Position numbers and translations under genes: made by a program. This document shows positions 1 to 8,309 of a DNA stretch of 64,000 bases, piece after piece (positions within the stretch are counted from its first letter, which is position 1; each line of letters begins with the position of its first letter). Where the stretch lies: the NCBI RefSeq assembly GCF_002224485.1, contig NZ_CP022463.1:814782-878781 (forward strand). Direction: 5' to 3'. Below the pieces are notes generated by a model. That model was not told the DNA's origin. It did not search any database and saw nothing but the letters and a program-made list of their open reading frames with translations. The stretch comes from Sinomonas sp. R1AF57 (lineage in GTDB: Bacteria; Actinomycetota; Actinomycetes; Actinomycetales; Micrococcaceae).

Positions 1-114
1 CTTGCGCGAGACGCCCATCGCCGCGGCGATGTGGGCCTGCTTCCATCCAGCCTGATGCCGCTGGACGATCAGCCGGCGGCCATGGACAGTCAAACGGGCG
101 CTACGGTGGAACAC
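1..114 (-). mobile_element. IS481-family transposase, N-terminal fragment cut by the window edge
   Basis: Reading leftward from a GTG at 114, 38 codons run off the window edge. The peptide begins VFHRSARLTVHGRRLIVQR and continues with QAGWKQAHIAAAMGVSRK, which is the helix-turn-helix start typical of IS481-family transposases. The catalytic DDE domain would lie left of the window, so intactness cannot be judged. A 14-bp inverted repeat sits directly upstream of the start. The family call rests on this N-terminal signature only. Confidence 0.75.
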
Positions 115-171
115 GAGAACCTCCGAGTTGGAGTGGGCCTTCGACAAGCCACATCCCACTCGGAGGTTCTC
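115..171. repeat. Inverted repeat next to the IS481 transposase start
   Basis: GAGAACCTCCGAGT at 115-128 is the exact reverse complement of the bases at 158-171, with a 29-base spacer. It sits immediately upstream of the transposase start. It could be part of the element's end or a hairpin shielding the transposase gene from outside transcription. The element boundary and target duplication are not identifiable here. Confidence 0.5.
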
Positions 172-218
172 CCTTGTTCAACCAGACTCGCCGCTACCAA
201 CGTCCTGGCCGGGTACAG

Positions 219-1004
219 CTAGGACTGCTCGGGCGGGGCGACGCGGCTCGCGGCGTCGCGCGCCTGGAGGGCGGCGGTGAGCCGGGCGACCTGCTCGGTG
301 AGGGCCTGGACCCGGGCCTCGAGGGACTCGTCGAGGGCCTCCACCTCCGCCTCGACCTCCTCGACCTCGGCCTCGACCTCGTCCAGCTCGGCGGCCGTGC
401 GCGCGGACACGCTCTCCACGAGCCACGCGGCGATGGAGGCTGTGATGACGCCGAGCACCGCGATGCCCGAGACCATGAGCGCCGCCGCCACCAGCCGCCC
501 GATCACCGTGATCGGGTAGTGGTCGCCGTAGCCGACCGTCGTGATCGTCTCGAGGGCCCACCAGATCGCGTCGCCGAAGCTGCGGATGTTGGCCCCGGGG
601 ATGTTCTGCTCGACGTCCTCGACCGTGAGCGCACCGCAGTAGGCGAGGGTCGCCGCGGCTGCGATGACGTATACGACGAGGCGCCCGCGGAGCGCGGAGC
701 CCGCCTTGTTGTGGACGATCCGCAGGAAGGTCACGAGCCGCAGCGGGCGCAGGGCCGGCAGCGCGAGGATCGCCAGCTCGTGCAGGTTCCGGATGAACCA
801 GCGCGCGCGGTGCGGGGCCAGCCACAGCTGCCCCGCGTAGTCCACGACGAACACCGCCCACGCCGCCCACAGGAAGGTCTCCGCCCAGAGGCCTTCCTCG
901 GGATCCAGGTTCCCGATCACCTGCACGGAGTACGCGGCGAGGAACACGAAGGCGGCGGCGAGCGTGGGCCACTCAGTCAGCTTCCGCCATCGCTCCTGGG
1001 TCAT
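219..1004 (-). CDS. Voltage-gated-type potassium channel protein with C-terminal coiled coil
   Basis: A 261-residue membrane protein of the ion-transport family. The K+ selectivity filter TVGYGD is at residues 156-161, between a pore helix (about 143-155) and a last membrane helix (about 168-195). Upstream hydrophobic segments and an arginine-bearing stretch near 86-96 (LRPLRLVTFLR) look like a six-helix channel with a reduced S4 voltage sensor. Residues about 203-250 are rich in Glu, Val and Ala in heptad-like order and should form a coiled coil, perhaps for tetramer assembly. It lies 22 bp after the SHOCT gene and is probably co-transcribed with it. The true ligand or voltage dependence is unknown. 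Confidence 0.88.
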   Translation of the reverse strand: MTQERWRKLTEWPTLAAAFVFLAAYSVQVIGNLDPEEGLWAETFLWAAWAVFVVDYAGQLWLAPHRARWFIRNLHELAILALPALRPLRLVTFLRIVHNKAGSALRGRLVVYVIAAAATLAYCGALTVEDVEQNIPGANIRSFGDAIWWALETITTVGYGDHYPITVIGRLVAAALMVSGIAVLGVITASIAAWLVESVSARTAAELDEVEAEVEEVEAEVEALDESLEARVQALTEQVARLTAALQARDAASRVAPPEQS

Positions 1005-1026
1005 CTATCGAAGGGTACCGCCGGAA

Positions 1027-1344
1027 TCACGCCCCGCCACGGTGCTGCTGCTTCAGCACGTCGAGGCGTGCGCGGTACTCGGCCTCGTCGATCTCGCCGC
1101 GGGCGAAGCGGTCCGCGAGGACCTGCTCTGGTCCGGGACCGGGGTACTGCCCGGGAGGCATGCCGACCGGCATCGCCCCGCCGCCCCACCCCGGCTGTCC
1201 CCAGGCTCCCGAGCCCTGCCCGCCATGCCGGACGGAGCGGGCGAGGAACACGATGCCCGTGATGATGGCACCCCAGAACAGCAGGAAGCTCAGGATCATG
1301 AAGATCCAGCCCCACACGCCCATGTTGCCGTTCCAGTACATCAT
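1027..1344 (-). CDS. Small membrane protein with C-terminal SHOCT domain
   Basis: A 105-residue protein starting MMYWNGN. A single membrane helix spans residues about 10-36, followed by a Gly/Pro-rich linker (41-72) and a SHOCT motif at about 73-100 (ADRFARGEIDEAEYRARL). The start at 1344 is chosen because GGAGG lies 8 bases upstream; the frame stays open further upstream but without this site. SHOCT domains are short oligomerisation modules of unclear function, often at the end of membrane proteins. The K+ channel gene follows after 22 bp, suggesting a shared transcript. Confidence 0.82.
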   Translation of the reverse strand: MMYWNGNMGVWGWIFMILSFLLFWGAIITGIVFLARSVRHGGQGSGAWGQPGWGGGAMPVGMPPGQYPGPGPEQVLADRFARGEIDEAEYRARLDVLKQQHRGGA

Positions 1345-1361
1345 CGCGGCCACCTCCGATC

Positions 1362-1390
1362 GGTAGGGGACGCCGTCCGCGTCCCCTACC
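1362..1390 (-). promoter_or_regulatory. Leader hairpin upstream of the SHOCT gene
   Basis: GGTAGGGGACG (1362-1372) pairs perfectly with CGTCCCCTACC (1380-1390) around a 7-base loop. It lies within the divergent gap between the SHOCT gene and the PaaK-like gene, 18 bases from the SHOCT start and close to its ribosome-binding site. It may be an RNA leader structure or an operator. No trans-acting partner is evident. Confidence 0.4.
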
Positions 1391-1478
1391 CGCAGTGTCC
1401 GCCCGCCCGGCACTCCTGCCCAGAGTCCACGGGCCCTACTTCTCCCGGGCCTGGGCCGCGGCGCCGTACGCTGATGCC

Positions 1479-2834
1479 ATGGATGCCGCCCTGATGGCCC
1501 GGGTCCTCGCACTGCGCTTCCTGTGGCGCGCCCGCGACCGCTGGAGCGCCGAGCGGATCGCCGCCCACCGCGAGCGGGCCGTGGCCGCGGCGCGCCGCCA
1601 CGCCGTCGAGCGCTCGCCGTTCTACCGCCGCCTCCACGCCGGGCTCGAGGACGCGCCCCTGACGGCGCTCCCGCCCGTGACCAAGGCGCAGCTCATGGAG
1701 CACTGGGACGACGCCGTCACGCGCCCCGGCCTGCGCCTCGCCGACGTCGAGGCGCATCTCGCCGACCTCGTGGAGCACGACGGCGACCCCGGACGCCCGT
1801 GGCGCGGGCGCTGGTGGGCCGCGGCCACCGCCGGCACGACCGGCCGCCGCGGCGTCTTCATCTGGGACCGCCGCGAATGGGCGACTGCGCTTGCCTCCTA
1901 CTCGCGTCCCAACGACTGGGCCGGCATCAAGGCCGGCCCCCTGCACCCTCCGCGCATCGCCTTCGTCAGCTCGGCGCGCCCCACCCACGCCTCGGCACTG
2001 CTGGGAGCCACCCTGGGCGCAGTCACCCCGACCCTCCGGCTCGACGCCGGCGCGCCCCTGGCCGAGACCGTCGCCGCGCTGAACGGCTTCGCCCCGGACA
2101 TCGTGGTGGCGTACGCGTCGGCACTGCGGCCCCTCGCGGCAGAGCAGGCGGCGGGGAAGCTGCGCATCTCCCCGAGCCAGATCACGAGTTCCTCCGAGGT
2201 GCTTTCCGCCCAGACGGCGCGCGACGTCGAACGCGCGTGGGGCATCCGGCCACTGGACTCCTATGCCGCCACCGAGACCGCGGCCATCGCGTCCGTCTGC
2301 ACAGCCGGGCGGCGGCACCTCTACGAGGACCTCGTCATCGCCGAGTCCGTCGACGCCCGCAACCGGCCCGTGCCGCCGGGGACGCCGGGGGAGAAGCTCC
2401 TCGTCACCGTCCCGTTCGCGCGGACCCTCCCGCTCATCCGCTACGAGATGTCGGACCGGCTCGTGATCGACCGCCCGGGCTGCCCTTGCGGGCGCGCCTT
2501 CGCGATCGTCACGCGGGTCGACGGCAGGGCCGAGGACGTCCTCGAGGTGCCCCGCGTCCACGGAGCCGTGAGCGTCCACCCGATCGTGTTCGAGGACGCG
2601 CTCGAAGACCTGCCCACCACGGGGTGGCAGGTTGTCCAGCGCCGGGACGGGATCGACGTCCTCCTCGTGGGGCTCCCACCGGGGACGGAAACGGACGCGG
2701 TCCGCGCCCGAGTCGAGGCCGCGCTCGCCGCGGCGGGCGCCGCAGGGGTCCAGGTGCGCGTCGTGCCCGTCGCCGCGCTCGAGCGCACGGCCCTGGGCAA
2801 GGTTCCGCTCGTGCGCGGCCTGCCCCGCGCATGA
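1479..2834 (+). CDS. PaaK/coenzyme F390 synthetase-like adenylate-forming enzyme
   Basis: A 451-residue protein of the ANL superfamily branch that contains phenylacetate-CoA ligase and F390 synthetase-like proteins. The phosphate-binding loop appears as TAGTTGRRGVF, and later motifs (SYAATETAA, YEMSDRL, CGRAFAIVTRVDGRAEDVL) match the AMP-binding core and hinge. These enzymes activate a carboxylate with ATP. The acid used here cannot be told from sequence. The ATG at 1479 is chosen because the family homology begins shortly after it; the frame is open from 1395. It reads divergently from the SHOCT gene and is followed 47 bp later by the serine hydrolase. Confidence 0.8.
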   Translation: MDAALMARVLALRFLWRARDRWSAERIAAHRERAVAAARRHAVERSPFYRRLHAGLEDAPLTALPPVTKAQLMEHWDDAVTRPGLRLADVEAHLADLVEHDGDPGRPWRGRWWAAATAGTTGRRGVFIWDRREWATALASYSRPNDWAGIKAGPLHPPRIAFVSSARPTHASALLGATLGAVTPTLRLDAGAPLAETVAALNGFAPDIVVAYASALRPLAAEQAAGKLRISPSQITSSSEVLSAQTARDVERAWGIRPLDSYAATETAAIASVCTAGRRHLYEDLVIAESVDARNRPVPPGTPGEKLLVTVPFARTLPLIRYEMSDRLVIDRPGCPCGRAFAIVTRVDGRAEDVLEVPRVHGAVSVHPIVFEDALEDLPTTGWQVVQRRDGIDVLLVGLPPGTETDAVRARVEAALAAAGAAGVQVRVVPVAALERTALGKVPLVRGLPRA

Positions 2835-2881
2835 TCCCTGCGATACCCTGTGCCCGGGGAGAGGGGCCGGAACGGACAGCA

Positions 2882-4177
2882 ATGACGCGCGCGCGTCCCC
2901 TCGCCACGGCCCCCGCCCTGGCCCCCGCGGCCGCCCTGGCAGCCGCAGCCCTGGCACTGGCGCTGGCAGGCTGCACCCCGGCGTCCACCGCCCCGGCGGC
3001 CTCGTCGTCGGCCGGTGCCAGCACCCCGACGGGCGGTGCGGAGGCCGGGAGCGGCGCGTCGCCGTCGTCGTCTGCCCCGGCGATCGCGAAGGTGGGCGAC
3101 GACGAGATCCGCACCGCCTTCAACGACGCTGCGAAGGAGATGCAGGTCCCCGGCGCAGTCCTGCTCCTGAAGCGACCCGGCCAGCCGAACCTCGAGCTCG
3201 CGTACGGGACGCGGGAGCGCGGCGGCAGCGAGGCGGTGACGGTCGGGGACCACATCCGGGTCGGCTCCAACACCAAGACCTGGACCGGGACCGCCATCCT
3301 CCAGCTCGCGCAGGAGGGAAAGATCGGGCTCAAGGACCCGGTCTCGAAGTACCGCGACGGAGTGCCGAACGGGGACAGGATCACCATCGAGCAGCTGCTC
3401 GAGATGCGCTCGGGCCTCTACAACTACACCTTCGACCCGGACTGGAACCGGGCCGTCGACGCCGACCGGATGCGCGTGTGGAAGCCCGACGAGCTGCTGA
3501 AGGTGGCGTTCTCGCACGCGCCCACCTTCGACCCGGGCGCGAAGTGGGAGTACTCGAACACGAACACCGTGCTCCTCGGGACGATCGCGGAGAAGCTGGA
3601 CGGCAAGCCGCTCGAGCAGATCTTCCGCGACAGGCTCTTCACCCCGCTCGGGCTGACCGAGACGCAGCTGCCGGCCCCGGACTCCTCGGCGATCGCGGCC
3701 CCGTTCGCGCGCGGCTACTCGTACGGGACGTTCGAGAGCACGATCGAGACCTCCCTCCTTCCGCCGGACCAGCTCGCCTCCGCCCGCGCCGGCACGCTCG
3801 TCCCGACGGACTACACGGAGGTGAACCCCTCGTGGGCGTGGGCCGCGGGATCGGGGATCTCGACCGCGCCCGAGCTCGCAACCTGGGTCGAAGCCCTCGG
3901 CTCGGGCAGGCTGCTCTCCGCGGACATGCAGCGCACCCGCATGGAGAGCATCCAGATGACCCAGCCCAACGCCGGCTACGGCATGAACATCGCGCAGTTC
4001 GGGGCGATGTACGGCCACACCGGGGAGCTCCCCGGCTACAACTCCTTCATGGGGTACGACCCGGCGAACAGGGTCACGCTCGTGACGTGGGCCAACCTCG
4101 CCCCGCTTCCGGACAACCGCGCCCCCGCGACCGAGCTCGCCAAGCTCGTGATCGGGAAGCTGTACCGGGCCTCCTGA
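2882..4177 (+). CDS. Beta-lactamase-family serine hydrolase lipoprotein (class C / D-Ala-D-Ala carboxypeptidase-like)
   Basis: A 431-residue exported protein. The N-terminus is a lipoprotein signal ending LALAGC with Cys31 as the lipidation site, followed by an Ala/Ser/Thr-rich linker to about residue 70. All three active-site motifs of the fold are visible: S129-N-T-K132 (nucleophile and general base), Y224-S-N226, and H379-T-G381. The family includes class C beta-lactamases, DD-peptidases and esterases; this distant member is more likely a peptidase or esterase than a clinical-type lactamase. It is the last gene before a convergent terminator region. Confidence 0.85.
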   Translation: MTRARPLATAPALAPAAALAAAALALALAGCTPASTAPAASSSAGASTPTGGAEAGSGASPSSSAPAIAKVGDDEIRTAFNDAAKEMQVPGAVLLLKRPGQPNLELAYGTRERGGSEAVTVGDHIRVGSNTKTWTGTAILQLAQEGKIGLKDPVSKYRDGVPNGDRITIEQLLEMRSGLYNYTFDPDWNRAVDADRMRVWKPDELLKVAFSHAPTFDPGAKWEYSNTNTVLLGTIAEKLDGKPLEQIFRDRLFTPLGLTETQLPAPDSSAIAAPFARGYSYGTFESTIETSLLPPDQLASARAGTLVPTDYTEVNPSWAWAAGSGISTAPELATWVEALGSGRLLSADMQRTRMESIQMTQPNAGYGMNIAQFGAMYGHTGELPGYNSFMGYDPANRVTLVTWANLAPLPDNRAPATELAKLVIGKLYRAS

Positions 4178-4205
4178 GCGGGGCCCTTGACCGGGCCGGG
4201 AGGGG

Positions 4206-4226
4206 TTTGTAAAATCGAGTTACAAA
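4206..4226. promoter_or_regulatory. Operator-like palindrome in a convergent gap
   Basis: TTTGTAA (4206-4212) and TTACAAA (4220-4226) form a perfect dyad with a 7-base spacer, in an A/T-rich patch of otherwise very GC-rich DNA. The form resembles TetR-type operators. Both flanking genes end toward this gap, so no start is nearby to regulate. Confidence 0.35.
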
Positions 4227-4232
4227 TTAACA

Positions 4233-4337
4233 GGCCGGCCCGGATATTCCCCAGCTGACGGGCCGGCCGCACTCTTCGGCCACGGCCACGCACGACGGCG
4301 GCGACGCACCCAGCGCGGGTGCGTCGCCGCCGTCGTG
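4233..4337. terminator. Two strong hairpins between convergent genes
   Basis: The first stem pairs 4233-4242 with 4259-4268 (GGCCGGCCCG). The second pairs 21 bases at 4291-4311 with 4317-4337 around a 5-base loop, perfectly. They lie between the serine hydrolase and the ABC substrate-binding gene, which converge here, so they would serve both directions. No U-tract follows. The outer part of the second stem, CACGACGGCG, recurs in other intergenic hairpins of this window. Confidence 0.7.
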
Positions 4338-4352
4338 GGCAGTGCGGGCGGG

Positions 4353-5615
4353 TCAGCCGAACTTCTCCGAGGTCGCGTAGCCCTTGCCGTTGTACTTCTG
4401 GACGAGCACGGTCGAGATCGCGGGCTGGCCGTCCTTCGTCGTGTCCACCGAGGTCCCCTTGAGCATGAGCGGCGCCTCGAGGCCCTTGATGTTCCTCAGC
4501 GCCTTCATGAAGCTGTCGCGGGTCGGGTCGGTCATGCTCCCGAACGCCTTCTCGAGGGTGGCCCCGGCGATGTAGCTCCACATGCAGTGCGGGAACGCGG
4601 GGGCATCCGAGTAGCTTCCGTACTGCTTGAGGTCGGAGAGGAACTTGACCACGTCGTCGTCCTTCGCGAACTCAGGGCTCTGCGGCGCCTTCGCGAAGGC
4701 GACCGTGTACACGCCCGGGTACGCCGTGGCCCCGCCTGGCTGCAGGATCGCCGTGGGGCTGGACGTGTTGGAGGGCAGGAACCAGCTGGGCTTCCAGCCG
4801 ATCTGCTGCGCCTTCTGCAGCGAGGCGATGACGAGCGGGGTGATCGACATGGCGTTGAAGAACACGTCGGCGCCCGTCGCGGCGAGCTGGGTGAGCTGCG
4901 CGTCCACGGACGTGTCCGTGGCCTCGTAGGTCTGCTCCCCGACGACCGTGATGTTCGAGCTGCCCTTGATCGCGTCCTTGAAGCCCTGGACGTAGCCCTT
5001 GCCGTAGTCGTCGTTCTGGGACAGGATCGCGACCTTGTGCGCTCCGCCGGACGCCGCGACGAGCTTGCCGAACGCCTCGCCCTCGTTCTGGTAGATCGGC
5101 ACGAGGCCGAGCTGCCAGGGGCTCTGCTTCTGGTCGCTGAACAGCGGGTCACCCGTCATGACGAGGATCTGGGGGACCTTCTGGCTGATCGCGGCCTCGC
5201 GGAAGGCCCGGTTCGTCGGGGTGCCGAGGCCGATGCCCTCGGCGAAGACGTTGTCCGAGACCATCTGCTGGAAGTTTGCCAGCGACTTCTGCGGGTCGTA
5301 GCCGTCGTCGTAGGTCTTGATCTCGACCTTGCGGGTCTTGCCGTCGCCGAACTTGATGCCGCCCTCGGCGTTCTTCGCGCCGAAGTACGCCTTGGCGCCG
5401 GCGACCGTGCAGGTGCCCGGGCCGGCGGTGGCGCCGCTGAGCGGCGTCGTGATGCCGAGCGTGATGGTGGTGTCCGTGATGCCGGGGGAGGCCGCCGAGC
5501 CCCCGCCCCCGCCGCCCTCGTTCGCGCTTCCGCGGCAGCCTGCCAGCGAGAGCGCGAGGACCGACGCCACTGCGACGGCGCCGAGGACTCCAGGTGTCCT
5601 TCTTCGTTCCTTCAT
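4353..5615 (-). CDS. Branched-chain amino acid-type ABC transporter substrate-binding lipoprotein
   Basis: A 420-residue extracytoplasmic solute receptor of the LivJ/LivK type (periplasmic-binding-protein-like I fold). The signal ends ALSLAGC, giving a lipidated Cys, then a Gly-rich linker. The mature part contains the family start (TITLGITTPLSG), a YDDGYDPQKS segment and a KVAILSQNDDYGKGY region. Its ATG overlaps the stop of the upstream permease gene (ATGA at 5612-5615), so it is the last gene of the liv-like operon. Members bind amino acids, but also aromatic acids, amides or urea. Given the neighbouring O-demethylation genes, an aromatic ligand is possible but unproven. Confidence 0.9.
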   Translation of the reverse strand: MKERRRTPGVLGAVAVASVLALSLAGCRGSANEGGGGGGSAASPGITDTTITLGITTPLSGATAGPGTCTVAGAKAYFGAKNAEGGIKFGDGKTRKVEIKTYDDGYDPQKSLANFQQMVSDNVFAEGIGLGTPTNRAFREAAISQKVPQILVMTGDPLFSDQKQSPWQLGLVPIYQNEGEAFGKLVAASGGAHKVAILSQNDDYGKGYVQGFKDAIKGSSNITVVGEQTYEATDTSVDAQLTQLAATGADVFFNAMSITPLVIASLQKAQQIGWKPSWFLPSNTSSPTAILQPGGATAYPGVYTVAFAKAPQSPEFAKDDDVVKFLSDLKQYGSYSDAPAFPHCMWSYIAGATLEKAFGSMTDPTRDSFMKALRNIKGLEAPLMLKGTSVDTTKDGQPAISTVLVQKYNGKGYATSEKFG

Positions 5616-6712
5616 GACGGATCGTGCCTCTCTGTGCTGGCGGGTGCTGTGCGTGGGGGTGCTGTGCCTTCGGGTGCTGGGTTCTGCGGTGCCGGGTCCG
5701 GGGAAGCGTGGCTCGAGGGCGGTGTTCCGGCAGGGGCCGCCCGGGCCGGCTTCCGGCGGGTGATGCGCCGGAGCACGCGTGGGAGGCTCACGAGCCCCTC
5801 GGGCAGCAGGAACAGCACCGCGAGGAGGATCACGCCCTGGCTGACGGTGGTGAAGTTCGGGTCGATCGCGTTGGTGAACTGCGGGACGAAGACGTAGTAC
5901 GCGCCGCCGATCAGCGAGCCGATGATGCTCCCCGCGCCGCCGATCACCATCGCCGCGAGGAGGCTGATCGAGTGCCCGAAGCTCAGCGTCTCCGGCGAGG
6001 TGTACTGCACGGCCGCGAGGTAGAGGAAGCCGCTCGCGCCGCCGTAGACCGAGGCGATGGTGAACGCGAGCACCTTGGTCCAGTACGGGGAGATGCCCAT
6101 CGAGGCCGCGACCGCCTCGTTGTCCTTCACGACGGCGAACGCCCGCCCGTACTTCCCGCGCACGAGGGCTCGGGCGAGCAGGAATCCGGCCCCGGCCACG
6201 ACGAGGATGATGTAGTACTGCCACTGGTCGTTGAACAGGCCCGACCAGTCTGGGGCGGTGGAGAAGATCGCCGAGATCCCCTGCGACCCGCCGGTGAACA
6301 TGTCGAGCCGCTTGGCCAGGGGGACGCCGACGATCGGGAGGGCGATCGTGACCATCGCGATGGCCAGTCCGCCGAGGCGCGCCGCCGCCAGGGCGACGAG
6401 GAGCCCGACGATCCCGGCGATCACGCATGCGGCGATCAGGACGATCAGGATGTTCCAGCCCTGCTTGACACCGTAGGCGGTGACGTAGGCGCCCAGGCCC
6501 ACGAAGAAGATCTGGCCCAGGTTCACCTGGCCGGCGTACCCCATGACGATGTTCAGGCCCAGGACGGCGACGGCGTACACGCCCACGCGCACGAGCGTCA
6601 GGTTGGTGATCGCGGGCAGGAAGAGCGGGGCGGCGAGGAGCACGATCACGACGACGGCAATGAGCCCGACGCGAGCCCATCGGTTCCCGAGGGCGGAGGA
6701 GAGCGTAGCCAT
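5612..6712 (-). CDS. Branched-chain amino acid-type ABC transporter permease (LivM-like)
   Basis: A 366-residue integral membrane protein with the LivM signature LGLNIVMGYAGQVNLGQ near the N-terminus and a cytoplasmic loop VRGKYGRAFAVVKDNEAVAASMGI that contacts the ATPases. It ends with a Pro/Ala/Arg-rich tail of about 45 residues beyond the usual family end. Its start shares one base with the LivH-like stop, and its stop overlaps the substrate-binding gene's start, so translation of the operon is coupled. Confidence 0.92.
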   Translation of the reverse strand: MATLSSALGNRWARVGLIAVVVIVLLAAPLFLPAITNLTLVRVGVYAVAVLGLNIVMGYAGQVNLGQIFFVGLGAYVTAYGVKQGWNILIVLIAACVIAGIVGLLVALAAARLGGLAIAMVTIALPIVGVPLAKRLDMFTGGSQGISAIFSTAPDWSGLFNDQWQYYIILVVAGAGFLLARALVRGKYGRAFAVVKDNEAVAASMGISPYWTKVLAFTIASVYGGASGFLYLAAVQYTSPETLSFGHSISLLAAMVIGGAGSIIGSLIGGAYYVFVPQFTNAIDPNFTTVSQGVILLAVLFLLPEGLVSLPRVLRRITRRKPARAAPAGTPPSSHASPDPAPQNPAPEGTAPPRTAPASTERHDPS

Positions 6713-7593
6713 CAGACTCGTACCACGACCTTCCGTCCGAACAGGCCCTGGGGCCTGAGCACGAGGATCACGAAGATGAGCACGAACGGCACCGCAATCT
6801 TCAGGTCGTGCCCGATGAGCGGGATGTACACGGCCACGAGGTTCTCGAGCACGCCGATCGCCCAGGCCGCGGCCACCGCCCCGACCGGGCTGTCGAGCCC
6901 GCCGAGGATGACGGCGGCGAGCGCGTAGACGAGCGCGCCGTCCAGCATCCCCGGGGTGAGGGTCAGCTGCGGTCCGACGAGGGCGCCTGCGATGGCCCCG
7001 AGCGCGGCGGCCAGGCCCCACCCGACCATGAGGAGCCGCCCGACCGGGAGCCCGGAGAGCGCGGACGACGCCGGGTTGTCGGCGACCGCGCGCAGGGCCA
7101 GCCCGAGCTTGGTCTTCATGAAGAGCAGCTGGAGGATTCCCATGATCGCGAGGATCGTGAGGGTCGTCGCGAGAGAGCGGAGGCTCACGACCGCGCCCAG
7201 GACCTCCACGCTCGTGAGCGGGAACAGCGACGGGAACTGGCGGTTGTTGTAGCCCCAGACCACGGCGATGACCCCTGTGACGAGCGTGAGCAGGCCGATC
7301 GTGGCGACGACGGCCGTGTCCGGGTCACCGCGCTCGAACCGGCGGATCAGGAAGCGCTCCACGAGCGCTCCGACCGCGAACGAGACCAGGACCGCTGCCA
7401 GGAGCGCCAGGATGAGCGGCAGCCCCGCCTCGAGGAAGGCGTAGGCGAGGTACGCGGACAGGACGGCCATGCCGCCCTGGGCGAAGTTGATGAGGCCCGT
7501 GGCCTGGTTGACCAGCACGATGGCGAGCGCGAGGGCGGCGTAGATCGAGCCCGTCGAGAGGCCGTCCACGGTGAGCTGGATGAAGGTGTCCAC
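6712..7593 (-). CDS. Branched-chain amino acid-type ABC transporter permease (LivH-like)
   Basis: A 293-residue permease with the LivH signature GSIYAALALAIVLVNQATGL followed by INFAQGGM, and the loop TKLGLALRAVADNPASSALSG. About eight membrane segments are evident. With the LivM-like protein it would form the translocation channel. It starts 5 bp after the LivF-like gene ends, within one five-gene operon transcribed leftward from about 9.1 kb. Confidence 0.92.
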   Translation of the reverse strand: MDTFIQLTVDGLSTGSIYAALALAIVLVNQATGLINFAQGGMAVLSAYLAYAFLEAGLPLILALLAAVLVSFAVGALVERFLIRRFERGDPDTAVVATIGLLTLVTGVIAVVWGYNNRQFPSLFPLTSVEVLGAVVSLRSLATTLTILAIMGILQLLFMKTKLGLALRAVADNPASSALSGLPVGRLLMVGWGLAAALGAIAGALVGPQLTLTPGMLDGALVYALAAVILGGLDSPVGAVAAAWAIGVLENLVAVYIPLIGHDLKIAVPFVLIFVILVLRPQGLFGRKVVVRV

Positions 7594-7598
7594 GCGGG

Positions 7599-8309
7599 TC
7601 AGCCCCCCAGGTAGGCGCGGCGGATCTCGTCCATGCCCTTGAGCTCGGCGGAGGTCCCGGTCAGCACGTTGCGCCCCGTTTCGAGGACCGTGGCGGTGTC
7701 GACGAGGGTGAAGGCGAGGTTGGCGTTCTGCTCGACGACGAGCATCGCGATGCCCGATTCGATGCGCAGGCGCCGGATGGCCTCGTACACGGTCTTGGCG
7801 GTTCCGGGGGCCAGCCCGAGGGAGGCTTCGTCGAGCAGCAGCAGCTTGGGCTTGGCCATGAACGCCCGCCCCACCGCGAGCATCTGCTGCTCCCCGCCGG
7901 AGAGCGCGGCGGCCCGGGAACCGATGCGCTCGCGGAGCTGAGGGAAGAGGTCGAGGCAGTAGTCGATGTCCGCGGAGATCTGCTTGCGGTCCTTGCGCAT
8001 GTAGGCGCCGACGAGGAGGTTTTCCCGCACGGAGAGCTGCGACAGCGTCCCCCGCCCCTCGGGGACGTGGGCGATGCCGAGCGCCGCGACCTGGTCAGGA
8101 CGGCGTCCGCGGATGTCGCGGCCGGCGAAACGGATCCGGCCGCCGGTCCTGACCGTCCCGCTGATGGCGCGCAGCGTCGTCGTCTTGCCCGCGCCGTTGG
8201 CGCCCAGGATGCCCACGGAGCCGTTCTCGGGCACGGTGAGGGAGACGCCGTCGAGCACCTGGACCGGGCCGTAGGAGGCGGTGACGCTGTCGAGTTCAAG
8301 CAGCGTCAT
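7599..8309 (-). CDS. ABC transporter ATP-binding protein (LivF-like)
   Basis: A 236-residue ATPase. Walker A GANGAGKT is at residues 36-43, the signature LSGGEQQ and Walker B LLLLDEASLGL follow, and the H-loop region is replaced by the family's ALVVEQN-type segment (MLVVEQNANLAF). The length and motif set match LivF. It overlaps the LivG-like gene by 14 bases, typical of coupled paired ATPases of this importer. Confidence 0.92.
   Translation of the reverse strand: MTLLELDSVTASYGPVQVLDGVSLTVPENGSVGILGANGAGKTTTLRAISGTVRTGGRIRFAGRDIRGRRPDQVAALGIAHVPEGRGTLSQLSVRENLLVGAYMRKDRKQISADIDYCLDLFPQLRERIGSRAAALSGGEQQMLAVGRAFMAKPKLLLLDEASLGLAPGTAKTVYEAIRRLRIESGIAMLVVEQNANLAFTLVDTATVLETGRNVLTGTSAELKGMDEIRRAYLGG

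Noticed and set aside
174-1262. Long plus-strand frame over the K+ channel and SHOCT genes
   Set aside because: It is Arg/Gly/Glu/Asp-rich without family motifs and is the antisense of two well-supported minus-strand genes; common in very GC-rich DNA.
1523-2881. Long Arg/Pro-rich N-terminal extension of the serine hydrolase frame
   Set aside because: The hydrolase has a clear lipoprotein signal starting at 2882; the upstream part is the shifted frame of the PaaK-like gene.
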